A DNA stretch of 42,743 bases. It comes from Porphyromonas somerae DSM 23386 (lineage in GTDB: Bacteria > Bacteroidota > Bacteroidia > Bacteroidales > Porphyromonadaceae). Positions 11,805 to 20,606 of this stretch are shown piece after piece. The stretch spans positions 1-42,743 of the forward strand of contig NZ_AQVC01000020.1 in NCBI RefSeq assembly GCF_000372405.1, read 5' to 3'. Numbering within the stretch: the stretch's first letter is position 1; the number at the start of each line of letters is the position of its first letter. The position numbers and the translations under genes are program-made. The notes below the pieces were generated by a model. It saw only the letters and a program-made list of their open reading frames with translations, was not told the DNA's origin and did not search any database.

Positions 11805-12371
11805 TTATGACAAACTCTCCTTTTCCACTTGCACGAAATCCACCTCCATTGAGGTCTCGCGCCCAAACACCTTCACAAGTATCTTCAGCTTCTTGCGATC
11901 GTCAAGCACTTCAGTCACCTCACCAAAGAAGCCTGCAAATGGTCCGAAGACCACTTTAACACGCTCGCCCACCATAAAGGTAAGGCTATCGGCATCTGGT
12001 GTCTCACTCAACTCATCTGCAAGATGCTTCATCTGATCCACATCCTGCTGGCTCAAGATCTCTGGATGATCATCATCAGAGCCCAAAAAGCCAAGGACAT
12101 TAGGGATACGACGAAGTGTAAACTTTGTCTCACCCACCAACCTAGCCTCAACGAATACATAGCCAGAATAATACGGACGTGTGCGCTCTACGCGCCCTCC
12201 CTTAGCACTCTTATTGAGCTGATAATAGGTCTCCATAGGCACAAGCACCTCACCTACATGCTCTTTGAATACTGGGACAGCATCCCGCATACTTTCTATA
12301 TAATCAGCTACATCCTTCTCCTTACCAGTGATGGTACGAAGAACGTAGTAATTCATTGGTTGGTTATCCAT
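11805..12371 (-). CDS. nusG: Transcription termination/antitermination factor NusG
   Basis: NusG binds RNA polymerase to modulate pausing and Rho action and to couple transcription to translation. The 188-residue protein has the NGN domain (from YYVLRTITGKEKDVADYI) and a C-terminal KOW domain (GERVKVVFGPFAGFFGEV, about residues 128-146). Its place between secE and rplK identifies it as housekeeping NusG rather than a capsule-type UpxY paralog. An alternative start at residue 6 (12356) is possible. Confidence 0.96.
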   Translation of the reverse strand: MDNQPMNYYVLRTITGKEKDVADYIESMRDAVPVFKEHVGEVLVPMETYYQLNKSAKGGRVERTRPYYSGYVFVEARLVGETKFTLRRIPNVLGFLGSDDDHPEILSQQDVDQMKHLADELSETPDADSLTFMVGERVKVVFGPFAGFFGEVTEVLDDRKKLKILVKVFGRETSMEVDFVQVEKESLS

Positions 12372-12426
12372 TAGATACAGTACAGAAAAGCTTTACCACT
12401 CACTCACCATTCCCTTAAGAAAAGGG

Positions 12427-12648
12427 TTAAGCAAGCCAGCCGTAAACGTTACTCATGATAAATTCAAACGCCTTGTCCACCAAGAAAATGAATACTGACA
12501 TCACTATGGAAGCAGATAGTACCAGTACTGCACTGCTCGAAAGCTCCTTCTTGGTCGGCCAAGTAACCTTGTAGCGAAGCTCCTTAAAGCAATCGCTCAC
12601 GTAAGCACCTACTCTTACGAAGAAATTGGATTTCTTTTGGTCAGTCAT
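12427..12648 (-). CDS. secE: Preprotein translocase subunit SecE
   Basis: SecE stabilizes SecY in the protein-export channel of the inner membrane. The 73-residue protein is of the short, single-membrane-segment type: an amphipathic helix containing ELRYKVTWPTKKEL is followed by one hydrophobic segment (about 38-62). Its position directly before nusG is the classic arrangement. Confidence 0.95.
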   Translation of the reverse strand: MTDQKKSNFFVRVGAYVSDCFKELRYKVTWPTKKELSSSAVLVLSASIVMSVFIFLVDKAFEFIMSNVYGWLA

Positions 12649-12678
12649 ATAACCGATATATTTCTATTACAAAAATTG

Positions 12679-12751
12679 CACGGGCAGAAAGACTCGAACT
12701 CTCGACACCTGGTTTTGGAGACCAGTGCTCTACCAACTGAGCTATGCCCGT
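12679..12751 (-). tRNA. trnW: tRNA-Trp (anticodon CCA)
   Basis: On the minus strand the acceptor arms ACGGGCA and TGCCCGT pair over 7 bp. The D-arm (AGCTCAGTTGGTAGAGC), the anticodon loop CTCCAAA and a T-loop TTCGAGT are all present. The total is 73 bases including a G discriminator, and the 3' CCA is not encoded. It sits between tuf and secE and is probably cotranscribed. Confidence 0.96.
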
Positions 12752-12836
12752 ATATAATCGAAGAGGGATAGAGGGGAGGGATTACCTACCCTCTACACCA
12801 CTCCGATAAGATATTTATATTTAGCTACTGCTAGTA

Positions 12837-14024
12837 TTAGTTAAGTAGCTCAGTGATCTGACCAGCACCTACTGTACGACCACCCTCGCGGATTGCGAAG
12901 CGAAGTCCTAGGTTACATGCTACTGGGTAGATAAGGTCTACAGTGATGGTTACGTTATCACCTGGCATCACGATCTCCTGACCCTCAGGAAGAGTGATCT
13001 CACCAGTTACGTCAAGCGTACGGATGAAGAACTGTGGACGATACTTGTTCTTGAATGGAGTGTGACGACCACCCTCCTCTTTCTTAAGCACGTACACCTC
13101 AGCCTTGAAGCGAGAGTGTGGCTTCACACTACCTGGCTTACAAAGCACCATACCACGCTTGATCTGATCCTTATCGATACCACGGAGAAGTAGACCAACG
13201 TTATCACCAGCCTCACCCTCATCTAGGATCTTACGGAACATCTCCACACCAGTCACCACAGACTTCAGCTTCTCTGCACCAAGACCGATGATCTCAACCT
13301 CATCACCAGTGTGTACCACACCAGTCTCGATACGACCAGTAGCTACAGTACCACGACCAGTAATAGAGAAGATATCCTCTACAGGCATCAAGAAGTCCTT
13401 ATCAATATCACGTGGAGGAAGTGGAATCCACTCGTCAACAGCATCCATTAGCTCACGGATAGAATTTTCCCACTTAGCCTCACCATTCAGTGCACCAAGA
13501 GCAGATCCACGGATTACTGGAGTGTTGTCGCCATCAAACTCGTAGAAGCTAAGGAGCTCACGAATCTCCATCTCTACAAGCTCTAGCATCTCCTCATCGT
13601 CCACCATATCACACTTGTTCATGAACACTACCAGACGTGGTACATTCACCTGACGTGCTAGTAGGATGTGCTCACGAGTCTGAGGCATAGGACCATCAGT
13701 AGCAGCAACCACGATGATAGCACCATCCATCTGAGCAGCACCAGTAACCATGTTCTTTACATAGTCGGCGTGACCAGGACAGTCTACGTGGGCATAGTGA
13801 CGGTTAGCAGTCTCATACTCTACGTGTGAGGTGTTAATAGTAATACCCCTCTCCTTCTCCTCAGGAGCGTTATCGATAGAGTCGTATGAGCGGAGCTCAG
13901 TGTGACCATCCTTTGCCAATACGGTAGTGATAGCAGCAGTAAGAGTAGTCTTACCGTGGTCCACGTGACCGATCGTACCGATATTTACGTGGGGCTTCGA
14001 CCTGTTAAAATGTTCTTTTGCCAT
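12837..14024 (-). CDS. tuf: Elongation factor Tu
   Basis: EF-Tu is the GTPase that delivers aminoacyl-tRNA to the ribosome. The 395-residue protein has the P-loop GHVDHGKT (19-26), the DCPGH and NKCD nucleotide-binding motifs, and the two C-terminal beta-barrel domains. Length is normal. The gene lies downstream of three tRNA genes, the same plan as E. coli tufB. No separate promoter with a good TAnnTTTG box was found in the 195-base gap upstream, consistent with cotranscription from 14552-14583. Confidence 0.99.
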   Translation of the reverse strand: MAKEHFNRSKPHVNIGTIGHVDHGKTTLTAAITTVLAKDGHTELRSYDSIDNAPEEKERGITINTSHVEYETANRHYAHVDCPGHADYVKNMVTGAAQMDGAIIVVAATDGPMPQTREHILLARQVNVPRLVVFMNKCDMVDDEEMLELVEMEIRELLSFYEFDGDNTPVIRGSALGALNGEAKWENSIRELMDAVDEWIPLPPRDIDKDFLMPVEDIFSITGRGTVATGRIETGVVHTGDEVEIIGLGAEKLKSVVTGVEMFRKILDEGEAGDNVGLLLRGIDKDQIKRGMVLCKPGSVKPHSRFKAEVYVLKKEEGGRHTPFKNKYRPQFFIRTLDVTGEITLPEGQEIVMPGDNVTITVDLIYPVACNLGLRFAIREGGRTVGAGQITELLN

Positions 14025-14219
14025 AGTTCAATAACAATAAAATATATTTGAGTTTATATTATTCTCTCTTCTCATCCCTTCCAAGACGCTTCGAAGCAGA
14101 CGTAATAACCTAAGGCATACTCCTCCCAATTCATTACTTCGAGCTGAGATTCCCGACACATCGCGAATACTCTCACCCTATCACTCCACGCACCTTGCTG
14201 AAGTCGTAAAATACGCTTG
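14025..14219 (-). other. Leader between tRNA-Thr and tuf
   Basis: I see no gene, no clear promoter and no terminator in these 195 bases. They probably form the tuf 5' leader left after tRNA excision. Confidence 0.4.
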
Positions 14220-14291
<72 letters not shown>

Positions 14292-14305
14292 AAAAATTTC
14301 ATCTG

Positions 14306-14378
14306 AGCGGAAGACGGGGCTCAAACCCGCGACCCTTAGCTTGGAAGGCTAATGCTCTATCAACTGAGCTACTTCCGC
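14306..14378 (-). tRNA. trnG: tRNA-Gly (anticodon TCC)
   Basis: The acceptor arms GCGGAAG/CTTCCGC pair fully. The anticodon stem TTAGC/GCTAA holds the loop CTTCCAA, giving anticodon TCC for GGA/GGG codons. It is 73 bases with the discriminator and 14 bases upstream of tRNA-Thr. Confidence 0.96.
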
Positions 14379-14406
14379 ATACACCCTTAAATGTAAAGGT
14401 AGAAAG

Positions 14407-14489
14407 TGGGCAGTGATGGATTCGAACCACCGAAGGCGTAAGCCAGCTGAGTTACAGTCAGCCCCATTTGGCCACTCTGGTAACTGCCC
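14407..14489 (-). tRNA. trnY: tRNA-Tyr (anticodon GTA)
   Basis: This 83-base class II tRNA has a long variable arm. The acceptor arms GGGCAGT/ACTGCCC are perfect, the anticodon loop contains GTA, and the T-loop is TTCGAAT. It is the first gene after the promoter at 14552-14583 and leads the tRNA-tuf-secE cluster. Confidence 0.96.
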
Positions 14490-14551
14490 ATTCCTTTTAG
14501 ACTACACTCTCCACGGCCCTCGCTAGAGCGTTGCATAGACTAAACCGTTCG

Positions 14552-14583
14552 CAAAGATACATAACTTATTTCTTTTCGCCAAA
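14552..14583 (-). promoter_or_regulatory. Promoter of the tRNA-tuf-rpo cluster
   Basis: On the minus strand a TTTG -33 box (14583-14580) is separated by 20 bases from a TATCTTTG -7 box (14559-14552). Both match the Bacteroidetes housekeeping consensus well. The predicted start is about 55 bases upstream of tRNA-Tyr. Confidence 0.75.
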
Positions 14584-14730
14584 TATTCTCAAGAAAAAGT
14601 TTCAGCTTCTTCAATATTTAGGTCTATTGCCGCTACGAACAGACTAATACAAAGAAATAATAGCACCCAAAGTAAATAGGTCCGACGGGGCAGTGAAGCA
14701 TCTCAGATACAGTCCTATTAGCGTTCAAAC

Positions 14731-14771
14731 ATTAAAAGCACCGTGGGAGATAGTTCCACGGTGCTTTTAAT
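14731..14771 (-). terminator. Terminator of the MFS transporter gene
   Basis: The 16-bp arms ATTAAAAGCACCGTGG (14731-14746) and CCACGGTGCTTTTAAT (14756-14771) enclose a 9-base loop, with A/T-rich flanks on both sides. It starts 18 bases after the transporter stop. The symmetry would let it work in both directions and insulate the tRNA promoter region. Confidence 0.85.
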
Positions 14772-14789
14772 ATATTAATAGGGTAACTA

Positions 14790-16220
14790 TTACTTGATAT
14801 TTGGGAGCTCTAGGCCATAGCCACGCTTCTTATCAACACTCTTGAGGTAGAGACTAAGGATAAGGGCGAAGACTCCGAAGCTAGTGAAGATCAGCATAGA
14901 AGGGGTGAAGTTCATGGGTTCGCCAGCGACAACACCCACGTTGGTCTTATCGAGCACTGAGCCGATAATCATTGGCACCGACATCAAACCGATATTCTGT
15001 ACCCAGAAGATAGCAGAGTAGGCAGAGCCGAGCACCTTATTATCAATCAGCTTTGGCACACTTGGCCAGAGGGCGGCAGGCACCAAGCTAAAGGAGATAC
15101 CCAGCAACACAATGGCCGAGATAGCTACCACAAAGGAGGTGGTACTATTATCAAATGGATAGAGAGCGAAGGTGCCGTGGCAAAGAATCATCAGCACCGA
15201 ACCGATAATGAGCATAGTAGCTCCCTTACCCTTCTTATCAAGGAAGAAGCCGAGGAAAGGAGTGATCACCATTGCCCCGATAGGGAATAGGCTAAAGATA
15301 CTTGAAGCGGTGGTATTCTCAATGCCAAGGTTGCTCTCTAGCATACTAGTGGCAAACTTCTGGAATGGGAAAATAGCAGAGTAATAAAGTACACAAAGCA
15401 GAGCTACAATCCAGAAAGCACTACTACCAAAGACCTTACCAAGGTCGCGGAAGTGGAATGGCTCTTCCTCTTCCTCTACAAGTGAGCCAGCGGCCTCTTT
15501 CTCCAACTTGCGGTCAAGGACCCCATAGATAAGGTATAGGAAGAGTCCGATGCAGAGGAGGATAAAGACGAAGAGCACTGGTGCTTGAACCGTCTGCAGT
15601 GCATCCAATCCTTCAGAAACGCCAAGTTTATTCACCATCCATTGGTTGATACGAGGAGAGGTCTGGAATACAGCAAAAACACCAAGGCGGGCAATCGCCA
15701 TCTCAATACCCATTGCCATCGCTAGCTCATAACCGGTAAACCACTTTACAATAGCACGGGAAACGGTCACGCCACCCATCTCGGTACCCATACCGAAGAT
15801 AGCAAAACCTGCACATGCTAGGGCCGCAGAAGGTGGGAAGTTGGGGAACCAACCAGCTAGCAGGTCGTAGGGGAAGGCTCCAGCATTGAAAGCAGAACTC
15901 AGGGCATATACCTTGATACCGGCACCGATCACCATCAGAGAGCCTGAGAGGATAGCGGTGAAGCGAACCCCCATCTTATCCAGGATAATACCTGCAAAGA
16001 TAAGGAAGAGTAGGAATACATTGACGAAGAATTCACTCCCCGCATAGGTACCAAAGACGGTACTATTCCAGCCCAATACCTGATCGAGCTGTGTCTTGAG
16101 AGGTGAAAGGACGTCTACAAACATGTAGGCGAAAAGCATCGTGAGGGCGATCATTATCAAAACGGTCCACCTCACTGCGGCTTTGTCACGTAACGTGTGG
16201 CCTTTAGTAGAAGTTGTCAT
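14790..16220 (-). CDS. Major facilitator superfamily transporter
   Basis: This is an inner-membrane secondary transporter of 476 residues with about 12 hydrophobic segments in two halves separated by a charged loop (about 238-255, rich in Lys and Glu). MFS loop motifs are visible, such as ILDKMGVRFTA after the second segment and FLDKKGKGATML in the second half. The substrate cannot be read from the sequence; general resemblance is to the uncharacterized MFSD1-like branch. It is monocistronic, with its own promoter box (16258-16265) and terminator (14731-14771). Confidence 0.85.
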   Translation of the reverse strand: MTTSTKGHTLRDKAAVRWTVLIMIALTMLFAYMFVDVLSPLKTQLDQVLGWNSTVFGTYAGSEFFVNVFLLFLIFAGIILDKMGVRFTAILSGSLMVIGAGIKVYALSSAFNAGAFPYDLLAGWFPNFPPSAALACAGFAIFGMGTEMGGVTVSRAIVKWFTGYELAMAMGIEMAIARLGVFAVFQTSPRINQWMVNKLGVSEGLDALQTVQAPVLFVFILLCIGLFLYLIYGVLDRKLEKEAAGSLVEEEEEPFHFRDLGKVFGSSAFWIVALLCVLYYSAIFPFQKFATSMLESNLGIENTTASSIFSLFPIGAMVITPFLGFFLDKKGKGATMLIIGSVLMILCHGTFALYPFDNSTTSFVVAISAIVLLGISFSLVPAALWPSVPKLIDNKVLGSAYSAIFWVQNIGLMSVPMIIGSVLDKTNVGVVAGEPMNFTPSMLIFTSFGVFALILSLYLKSVDKKRGYGLELPNIK

Positions 16221-16257
16221 AATAGTTGTGTTATAAGTTTGAAAATTTCAGATGGGA

Positions 16258-16265
16258 CAAATGTA
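16258..16265 (-). promoter_or_regulatory. -7 promoter box of the MFS transporter gene
   Basis: TACATTTG on the minus strand fits TAnnTTTG and lies 38 bases upstream of the ATG. A TTG with 22-base spacing upstream (near 16288-16290) could be the -33 element. Confidence 0.5.
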
Positions 16266-16311
16266 AGGTTTTTTGGGCAGACTGCCACAAGATGGTCTCA
16301 GAAAAGTGGGG

Positions 16312-16938
16312 TTACCGCTTAAGGCTCTCTTGGAAGTCAATTCGCTGTAAGATGCTACGGCCGAGGGTGAGATCATCGGCATACTCCAGTTCATCACCTA
16401 TCGCAATGCCTTGTGCAATAGTGGTGATCTGCACCTCTATATCCTTGAGCAGGCGGTAGATGTAGAAGTTGGTCGTCTCTCCCTCCATAGTGGTACTGAG
16501 GGCAAGGATCACCTCCTTTATCCCCTCTTCTTGAATACGTGTAGGGAGGTCGTGGAGGAAAAGGTCTTGAGGCCCCACCCCATCCATAGGAGAGATCACG
16601 CCTCCCAATACGTGATAAAGCCCCTGATACTGCCCAGTCCGCTCGATTGCCATCACATCACGCACACTCTCCACCACACAGAGGATATGGGAGTCGCGTG
16701 TCTCATCACTACAAATGCTACAGATCGGCTCATCGGAGATATTGTGGCACTTCTCGCAGTATTGTATACCATCCACGAGGTCGCGTAGAGCATCGGAAAT
16801 ACGATAGGTAAAAGTCTTCTCCTGCTTTAAGAGAGAAAGAGCCAAGCGCATCGCACTCTTATGCCCCACCCCTGGAAGAGAGGCAAAAGCATCAATCGCC
16901 CTTTGTAGCAATTGTGAGTAATCCTCAACGCCCGACAT
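16312..16938 (-). CDS. recR: Recombination mediator protein RecR
   Basis: RecR works with RecF/RecO to load RecA at gaps and breaks. The 208-residue protein has the helix-hairpin-helix [11 protein letters not shown] (21-31), a zinc finger with C61, C64, C73 and C76, and a Toprim domain (about 82-180). Length is typical. The ATG overlaps the last 14 bases of lptB, so the two are almost certainly cotranscribed and possibly translationally coupled. Confidence 0.97.
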   Translation of the reverse strand: MSGVEDYSQLLQRAIDAFASLPGVGHKSAMRLALSLLKQEKTFTYRISDALRDLVDGIQYCEKCHNISDEPICSICSDETRDSHILCVVESVRDVMAIERTGQYQGLYHVLGGVISPMDGVGPQDLFLHDLPTRIQEEGIKEVILALSTTMEGETTNFYIYRLLKDIEVQITTIAQGIAIGDELEYADDLTLGRSILQRIDFQESLKR

Positions 16939-17695
16939 CTTCGCCCCTCATGGTCACGTGGTCAAACTTACGGCGGCGGAGCACGAAGTCCTTACCAAGG
17001 TACTTCTCTCGCACAGTCGGATTCTCTGCTAGCTCCTCAGCACTCCCTTGGAAAAGCACCTGTCCCTCAAATAGTAGGTAGGCACGGTCGGTAATGGATA
17101 GGGTCTCGTGGACATTGTGGTCGGTGATCAAGATACCGATATTCTGCTCCCTCAGCTTGGAGACAATCAACTGAATATCCTGCACCGCAATAGGGTCAAC
17201 ACCAGCGAAAGGCTCATCAAGCATAATAAACTTCGGGTCAATAGCGAGGCAACGAGCAATCTCCACACGTCGTCGCTCTCCACCAGAGAGGCGGTCGCCG
17301 TTATTGGTCCGCACCTTCTCCAGACCAAATTCATCAATCAGCTTCTCCAGCTTTTCGATCTGCTCCTGATGATTCAGCCCCGTCATCTCCAGCACTGCTA
17401 GGATATTATCCTCCACACTCATCTTACGAAAGACAGACTCCTCCTGAGCGAGGTAGCTAATGCCCATCCTCGCACGCTGATAGATAGGTCGCTTGGTGAT
17501 ATCCTCATCATCAAGGAATATCCGTCCGTTATTGGGGGTCACCAGCCCTACCGTCATATAGAAGGTAGTGGTCTTGCCCGCCCCATTAGGGCCTAGCAAC
17601 CCCACGATCTCCCCCTGCTCCACCTCAATGGAGACATGGTTGACCACGGTACGGCTCTTGTATTTCTTTACTAAATCCTCAGTCCTTAGCTTCAT
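16925..17695 (-). CDS. lptB: LPS export ABC transporter ATPase
   Basis: LptB is the cytoplasmic ATPase of the LptB2FG machine that extracts lipopolysaccharide from the inner membrane. The 256-residue protein has Walker [10 protein letters not shown] (about 35-43), the signature [14 protein letters not shown], Walker B with LDEP, and a switch histidine in ITDHNV. The [19 protein letters not shown] segment is typical of LptB. A basic C-terminal tail ([12 protein letters not shown]) extends slightly beyond the usual end. It overlaps recR and has its own promoter box at 17718-17725. Confidence 0.94.
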   Translation of the reverse strand: MKLRTEDLVKKYKSRTVVNHVSIEVEQGEIVGLLGPNGAGKTTTFYMTVGLVTPNNGRIFLDDEDITKRPIYQRARMGISYLAQEESVFRKMSVEDNILAVLEMTGLNHQEQIEKLEKLIDEFGLEKVRTNNGDRLSGGERRRVEIARCLAIDPKFIMLDEPFAGVDPIAVQDIQLIVSKLREQNIGILITDHNVHETLSITDRAYLLFEGQVLFQGSAEELAENPTVREKYLGKDFVLRRRKFDHVTMRGEDVGR

Positions 17696-17717
17696 AAGTA
17701 TCGCATATTATTTCCCA

Positions 17718-17725
17718 CAAAGATA
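17718..17725 (-). promoter_or_regulatory. -7 promoter box of lptB-recR
   Basis: TATCTTTG on the minus strand is an exact TAnnTTTG match 23 bases upstream of the lptB ATG. This implies a very short leader. No clear -33 TTTG is seen. Confidence 0.5.
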
Positions 17726-17749
17726 CCAATTTAAGTGGTTTAGCGGTGT

Positions 17750-17785
17750 AAAAAGACGCCTTGAGATAGTCTATCCCAAGGCGTC
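17750..17785 (-). terminator. Terminator of the rnf operon
   Basis: On the minus strand GACGCCTTGGGATAG and CTATCTCAAGGCGTC form a 15-bp stem with one mismatch, followed by five Ts. It starts about 28 bases after the rnfA stop and just upstream of the lptB promoter box. Confidence 0.9.
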
Positions 17786-17812
17786 CACTATATTTCTTAA
17801 TTGATAGGTAGC

Positions 17813-18385
17813 TTAAACCAATCCAGCAAAGCCCATAAAGGCCATCGCCAAGATACCAGCCGTTACAAGGGCGATAGGAATACCAGCAAGCGGAGCAGGC
17901 ACATTGGTCTTCGCCAGTTGCTCCCTAATCACTGCAAAGATCACAATCGCCATGGTATAACCAATAGCGGTAGCAATAGCATAGACAATCGACTCCCCTA
18001 GATTAAAGTCCTTTTGGATCACCGTAATCGCCACACCTAGGATCATACAGTTAGTAGTAATCAAAGGCAAGAATACACCGAGTGCTTGGAATAGAGCGGG
18101 AGAGATCTTCTTCAGAATCATCTCGAGCATCTGCACCACTGAGGCAATCACTAGGATAAAGGCAATATTCTGCATATACCCTATCTCGTAGGGGTCTAGC
18201 ACCAGCTTCTGAATCGCATAAGTCACGAGCGTCGCAATGGTCACCACAAAGGTCACCGCAGCACCCATGCCCACCGCAGTATCCAGCTTCTTAGAAACAC
18301 CCAAGAAGGGGCAAATCCCCAAGAACTGTGAGAATACGACGTTATTAACTAGAATCGCACTGATAAATAGTAGTAAATATTCCAT
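17813..18385 (-). CDS. rnfA: Rnf electron transport complex subunit A
   Basis: RnfA is a six-helix inner-membrane subunit of the ferredoxin:NAD+ oxidoreductase and is homologous to RnfE and NqrE. The 190-residue protein contains NNVVFSQFLGICPFLGVSKK near the start and PLITTNCMILGVAI in the middle; in structures of this family the conserved cysteines bind an intramembrane iron-sulfur cluster. It is the last gene of the operon, 6 bases after rnfE. Confidence 0.95.
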   Translation of the reverse strand: MEYLLLFISAILVNNVVFSQFLGICPFLGVSKKLDTAVGMGAAVTFVVTIATLVTYAIQKLVLDPYEIGYMQNIAFILVIASVVQMLEMILKKISPALFQALGVFLPLITTNCMILGVAITVIQKDFNLGESIVYAIATAIGYTMAIVIFAVIREQLAKTNVPAPLAGIPIALVTAGILAMAFMGFAGLV

Positions 18386-18391
18386 AAGTCG

Positions 18392-18997
18392 TTAAGCTGT
18401 CTTATTGCGTTTGCGGTCAATCGCATTCTTAATTCCAATCACAAAGCCTAGCACGATAAAAGCACCAGGAGCCAGCACAAATACCAGTGCCCCATACTCC
18501 TCAGGGAAAAGGACATGGTCAAAAGCACGACCCGAGCCCAGCACCTCTCTCACAAATCCGATAATGGTCAGAGCGATAGTAAAGCCAAGACCGATACCGA
18601 TTCCATCTAGAGCCGAGTCAAACACATTATTCTTAGCTGCGAAAGACTCCGCACGACCTAGCACGATACAGTTCACCACGATCAGAGGTAAGAAGATACC
18701 GAGCGATGCATAGAGCGCAGGCACATAAGCCTCGCAAAGCATCTGCACCAAAGTGGTAAAGGCGGCAATAATCACAATATAGGCTGGGATACGTACCGCA
18801 TCGGGGATCAGCTTTTTCACCGAGGCCACCACCATGTTAGAGCAGATCAGCACAAACGTTGTTGCCAGTCCCATTCCCAGACCATTATTGGCACTAGAGG
18901 TGGTACCAAGTGTCGGACACATACCTAGGAGCAAAACCAGCGTAGGATTCTCTTTAATCAGTCCATTGAGTAATATCTGTAATTTCTTCATAGTCAC
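18392..18997 (-). CDS. rnfE: Rnf electron transport complex subunit E
   Basis: This is the membrane subunit paired with RnfA in inverted topology. The 201-residue protein has ENPTLVLLLGMCPTLGTT near the N-terminus and PLIVVNCIVLGRAESFA in the middle, each with the conserved cysteine of the RnfA/E family. It has six hydrophobic segments and a basic C-terminus. The gene follows rnfG by 8 bases. A second ATG two codons in (MKKL) is an alternative start. Confidence 0.95.
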   Translation of the reverse strand: MTMKKLQILLNGLIKENPTLVLLLGMCPTLGTTSSANNGLGMGLATTFVLICSNMVVASVKKLIPDAVRIPAYIVIIAAFTTLVQMLCEAYVPALYASLGIFLPLIVVNCIVLGRAESFAAKNNVFDSALDGIGIGLGFTIALTIIGFVREVLGSGRAFDHVLFPEEYGALVFVLAPGAFIVLGFVIGIKNAIDRKRNKTA

Positions 18998-19005
18998 TCA
19001 CACAT

Positions 19006-19593
19006 TTACTTTAGTTGACCATCGGCGATGGCTTGTTGCATCACACTGTAGGCACTATTGAGGGTTTCCAAGAAAGCACGGCTTGAGATCGTTGCGGCAC
19101 TAATGGCATCCACGCTACCGCCATCCTTCGACACCTTGATCGGCTCCGCTAGATTGGCACCTAGCACACTTCTCGCAGTTCCTTCCGTGCGGAACCACTC
19201 CTCCATCTTACTGCCCAGTCCAGGGGTTTCGCTCTGCTCTTGCACAGCGTAGTCGATGATATTGCCCTCCATATCCATTCCTACCAGCACACTGATAAAG
19301 CCATCAAAGCCATTATTGGTAAAGCTCTTCACCGCCACACCGATCAATTGATCACCTTGGCGTGCAGGATAGAGGACATACTCATTCATCTCCACCCGCT
19401 CCTCGTAGGGGTCATTGTCATAGCCCTCGGGAAGTACTTTGGCGATACCAGCCTTGAGGGCTTCCGTCTTGGAGGCGTCAATCACCGGCTTAGTAGTCTC
19501 GTATACAAAGGCGAGCAAAGCTGCTGCCACTGCTGCTATGATCGTAAGCGATAGCAGCATATTGGGTAAGGTTGATTGTAACTTCTTCATCAC
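19006..19593 (-). CDS. rnfG: Rnf electron transport complex subunit G (flavoprotein)
   Basis: RnfG is anchored by an N-terminal membrane helix (about 10-32) and carries covalent FMN on a periplasmic FMN-binding domain. The 195 residues include TPGLGSK and the flavinylation region DAISAATISS, with T168 as the expected FMN attachment site. The common form of this motif has S/T-G-A-T, whereas here the glycine is alanine. The gene overlaps the end of rnfD by 4 bases (ATGA type). Confidence 0.94.
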   Translation of the reverse strand: MMKKLQSTLPNMLLSLTIIAAVAAALLAFVYETTKPVIDASKTEALKAGIAKVLPEGYDNDPYEERVEMNEYVLYPARQGDQLIGVAVKSFTNNGFDGFISVLVGMDMEGNIIDYAVQEQSETPGLGSKMEEWFRTEGTARSVLGANLAEPIKVSKDGGSVDAISAATISSRAFLETLNSAYSVMQQAIADGQLK

Positions 19594-20585
19594 TTTTTAG
19601 CTTTTCCAAAGAGGTGAGGTGGCATATACCTATTGATAATAGGCACGATACCATTCATAAAGAGAATCGCAAACGACATCCCCTCGGGGTAGGCACCAAA
19701 GAGACGGATCAGCATCGTAATGATACCTATCATCACTCCGTAGAGCAGCATACCGCTATTGCTCATAGGGCTGGTGACATAGTCAGTCGCCATAAAGATA
19801 GCACCGAGTAGCAAGCCACCGCTTAGGATATGAAAGAGAGGACCAGCATAGACCTCAGGGTTGGCCAGATTCATAATGCCAGCAAAGATAGCTACCGTAG
19901 CGATAATGGCTACTGGAATGTGCCAAGTGATCACTTTGCGAATCAGCAGGTAGGCAAATCCAATCAGCAGTGCCACCGCACTCACCTCACCTAGCGAACC
20001 ACCCACAGAGCCGAGGAGGTTATCCACCAAGCTAGGGAGCTTATCCATCGTAAAGCCTTCCGACCCACGTACCACCCCCTTAGCAATCGCCAATGGAGTA
20101 GCACCAGAGGTAGCATCCAATGTAGCCTCCATGCCCCTAGGCATCGGATAGCTAGTCATCTGCACTGGGAAGGAGATGAGTAGCATCACACGACCCACAA
20201 TAGCAGGGTTGAAGATATTACTCCCAAGGCCACCGAACGACATCTTGCCGATACCAATCGCCACCAAGGCACCGATAACGATGATCCATAAAGGAAGAGT
20301 AGAGGGCACGTTGAGCGCCAGTAGGAGACCCGTGAGGATCGCCGAACCATCCAAGATAGTTAGCTCCTTACGCCCCATCAAGAAGCGACTGATCAGCCAC
20401 TCAAAGAGCATACAAGCGGCCACAGAAGTAAGCGTCACCACAAAGGCGCCCCATCCAAAGAAATAAAAGGAGACCGCCAGTGCAGGAATCAATGCAATGA
20501 TCACATCATACATATTGCGCTCAATCGAGTCGCCACTATGTATGTGTGGTGAGGGTGATACGAGTAGTTTATGACTAGTTGACAT
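19590..20585 (-). CDS. rnfD: Rnf electron transport complex subunit D
   Basis: RnfD is a multi-pass inner-membrane subunit related to NqrB that takes part in ion translocation and carries covalent FMN. The 331-residue protein has about 10 hydrophobic segments, the conserved start SPSPHIHSGDSIERNMYDV, GGLGSNIFNPAIVGRVML, and a canonical flavinylation motif SGATPL with T163 as acceptor. It lies 21 bases after rnfC and overlaps rnfG by 4 bases. Confidence 0.96.
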   Translation of the reverse strand: MSTSHKLLVSPSPHIHSGDSIERNMYDVIIALIPALAVSFYFFGWGAFVVTLTSVAACMLFEWLISRFLMGRKELTILDGSAILTGLLLALNVPSTLPLWIIVIGALVAIGIGKMSFGGLGSNIFNPAIVGRVMLLISFPVQMTSYPMPRGMEATLDATSGATPLAIAKGVVRGSEGFTMDKLPSLVDNLLGSVGGSLGEVSAVALLIGFAYLLIRKVITWHIPVAIIATVAIFAGIMNLANPEVYAGPLFHILSGGLLLGAIFMATDYVTSPMSNSGMLLYGVMIGIITMLIRLFGAYPEGMSFAILFMNGIVPIINRYMPPHLFGKAKK

Positions 20586-20606
20586 ATCTCTATTACTTAT
20601 ATTCGT

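Noticed and set aside
11805-12371. UpxY-type capsule antiterminator
   Set aside because: The position between secE and rplK and the complete NGN plus KOW domains fit housekeeping NusG, and no capsule genes are near.
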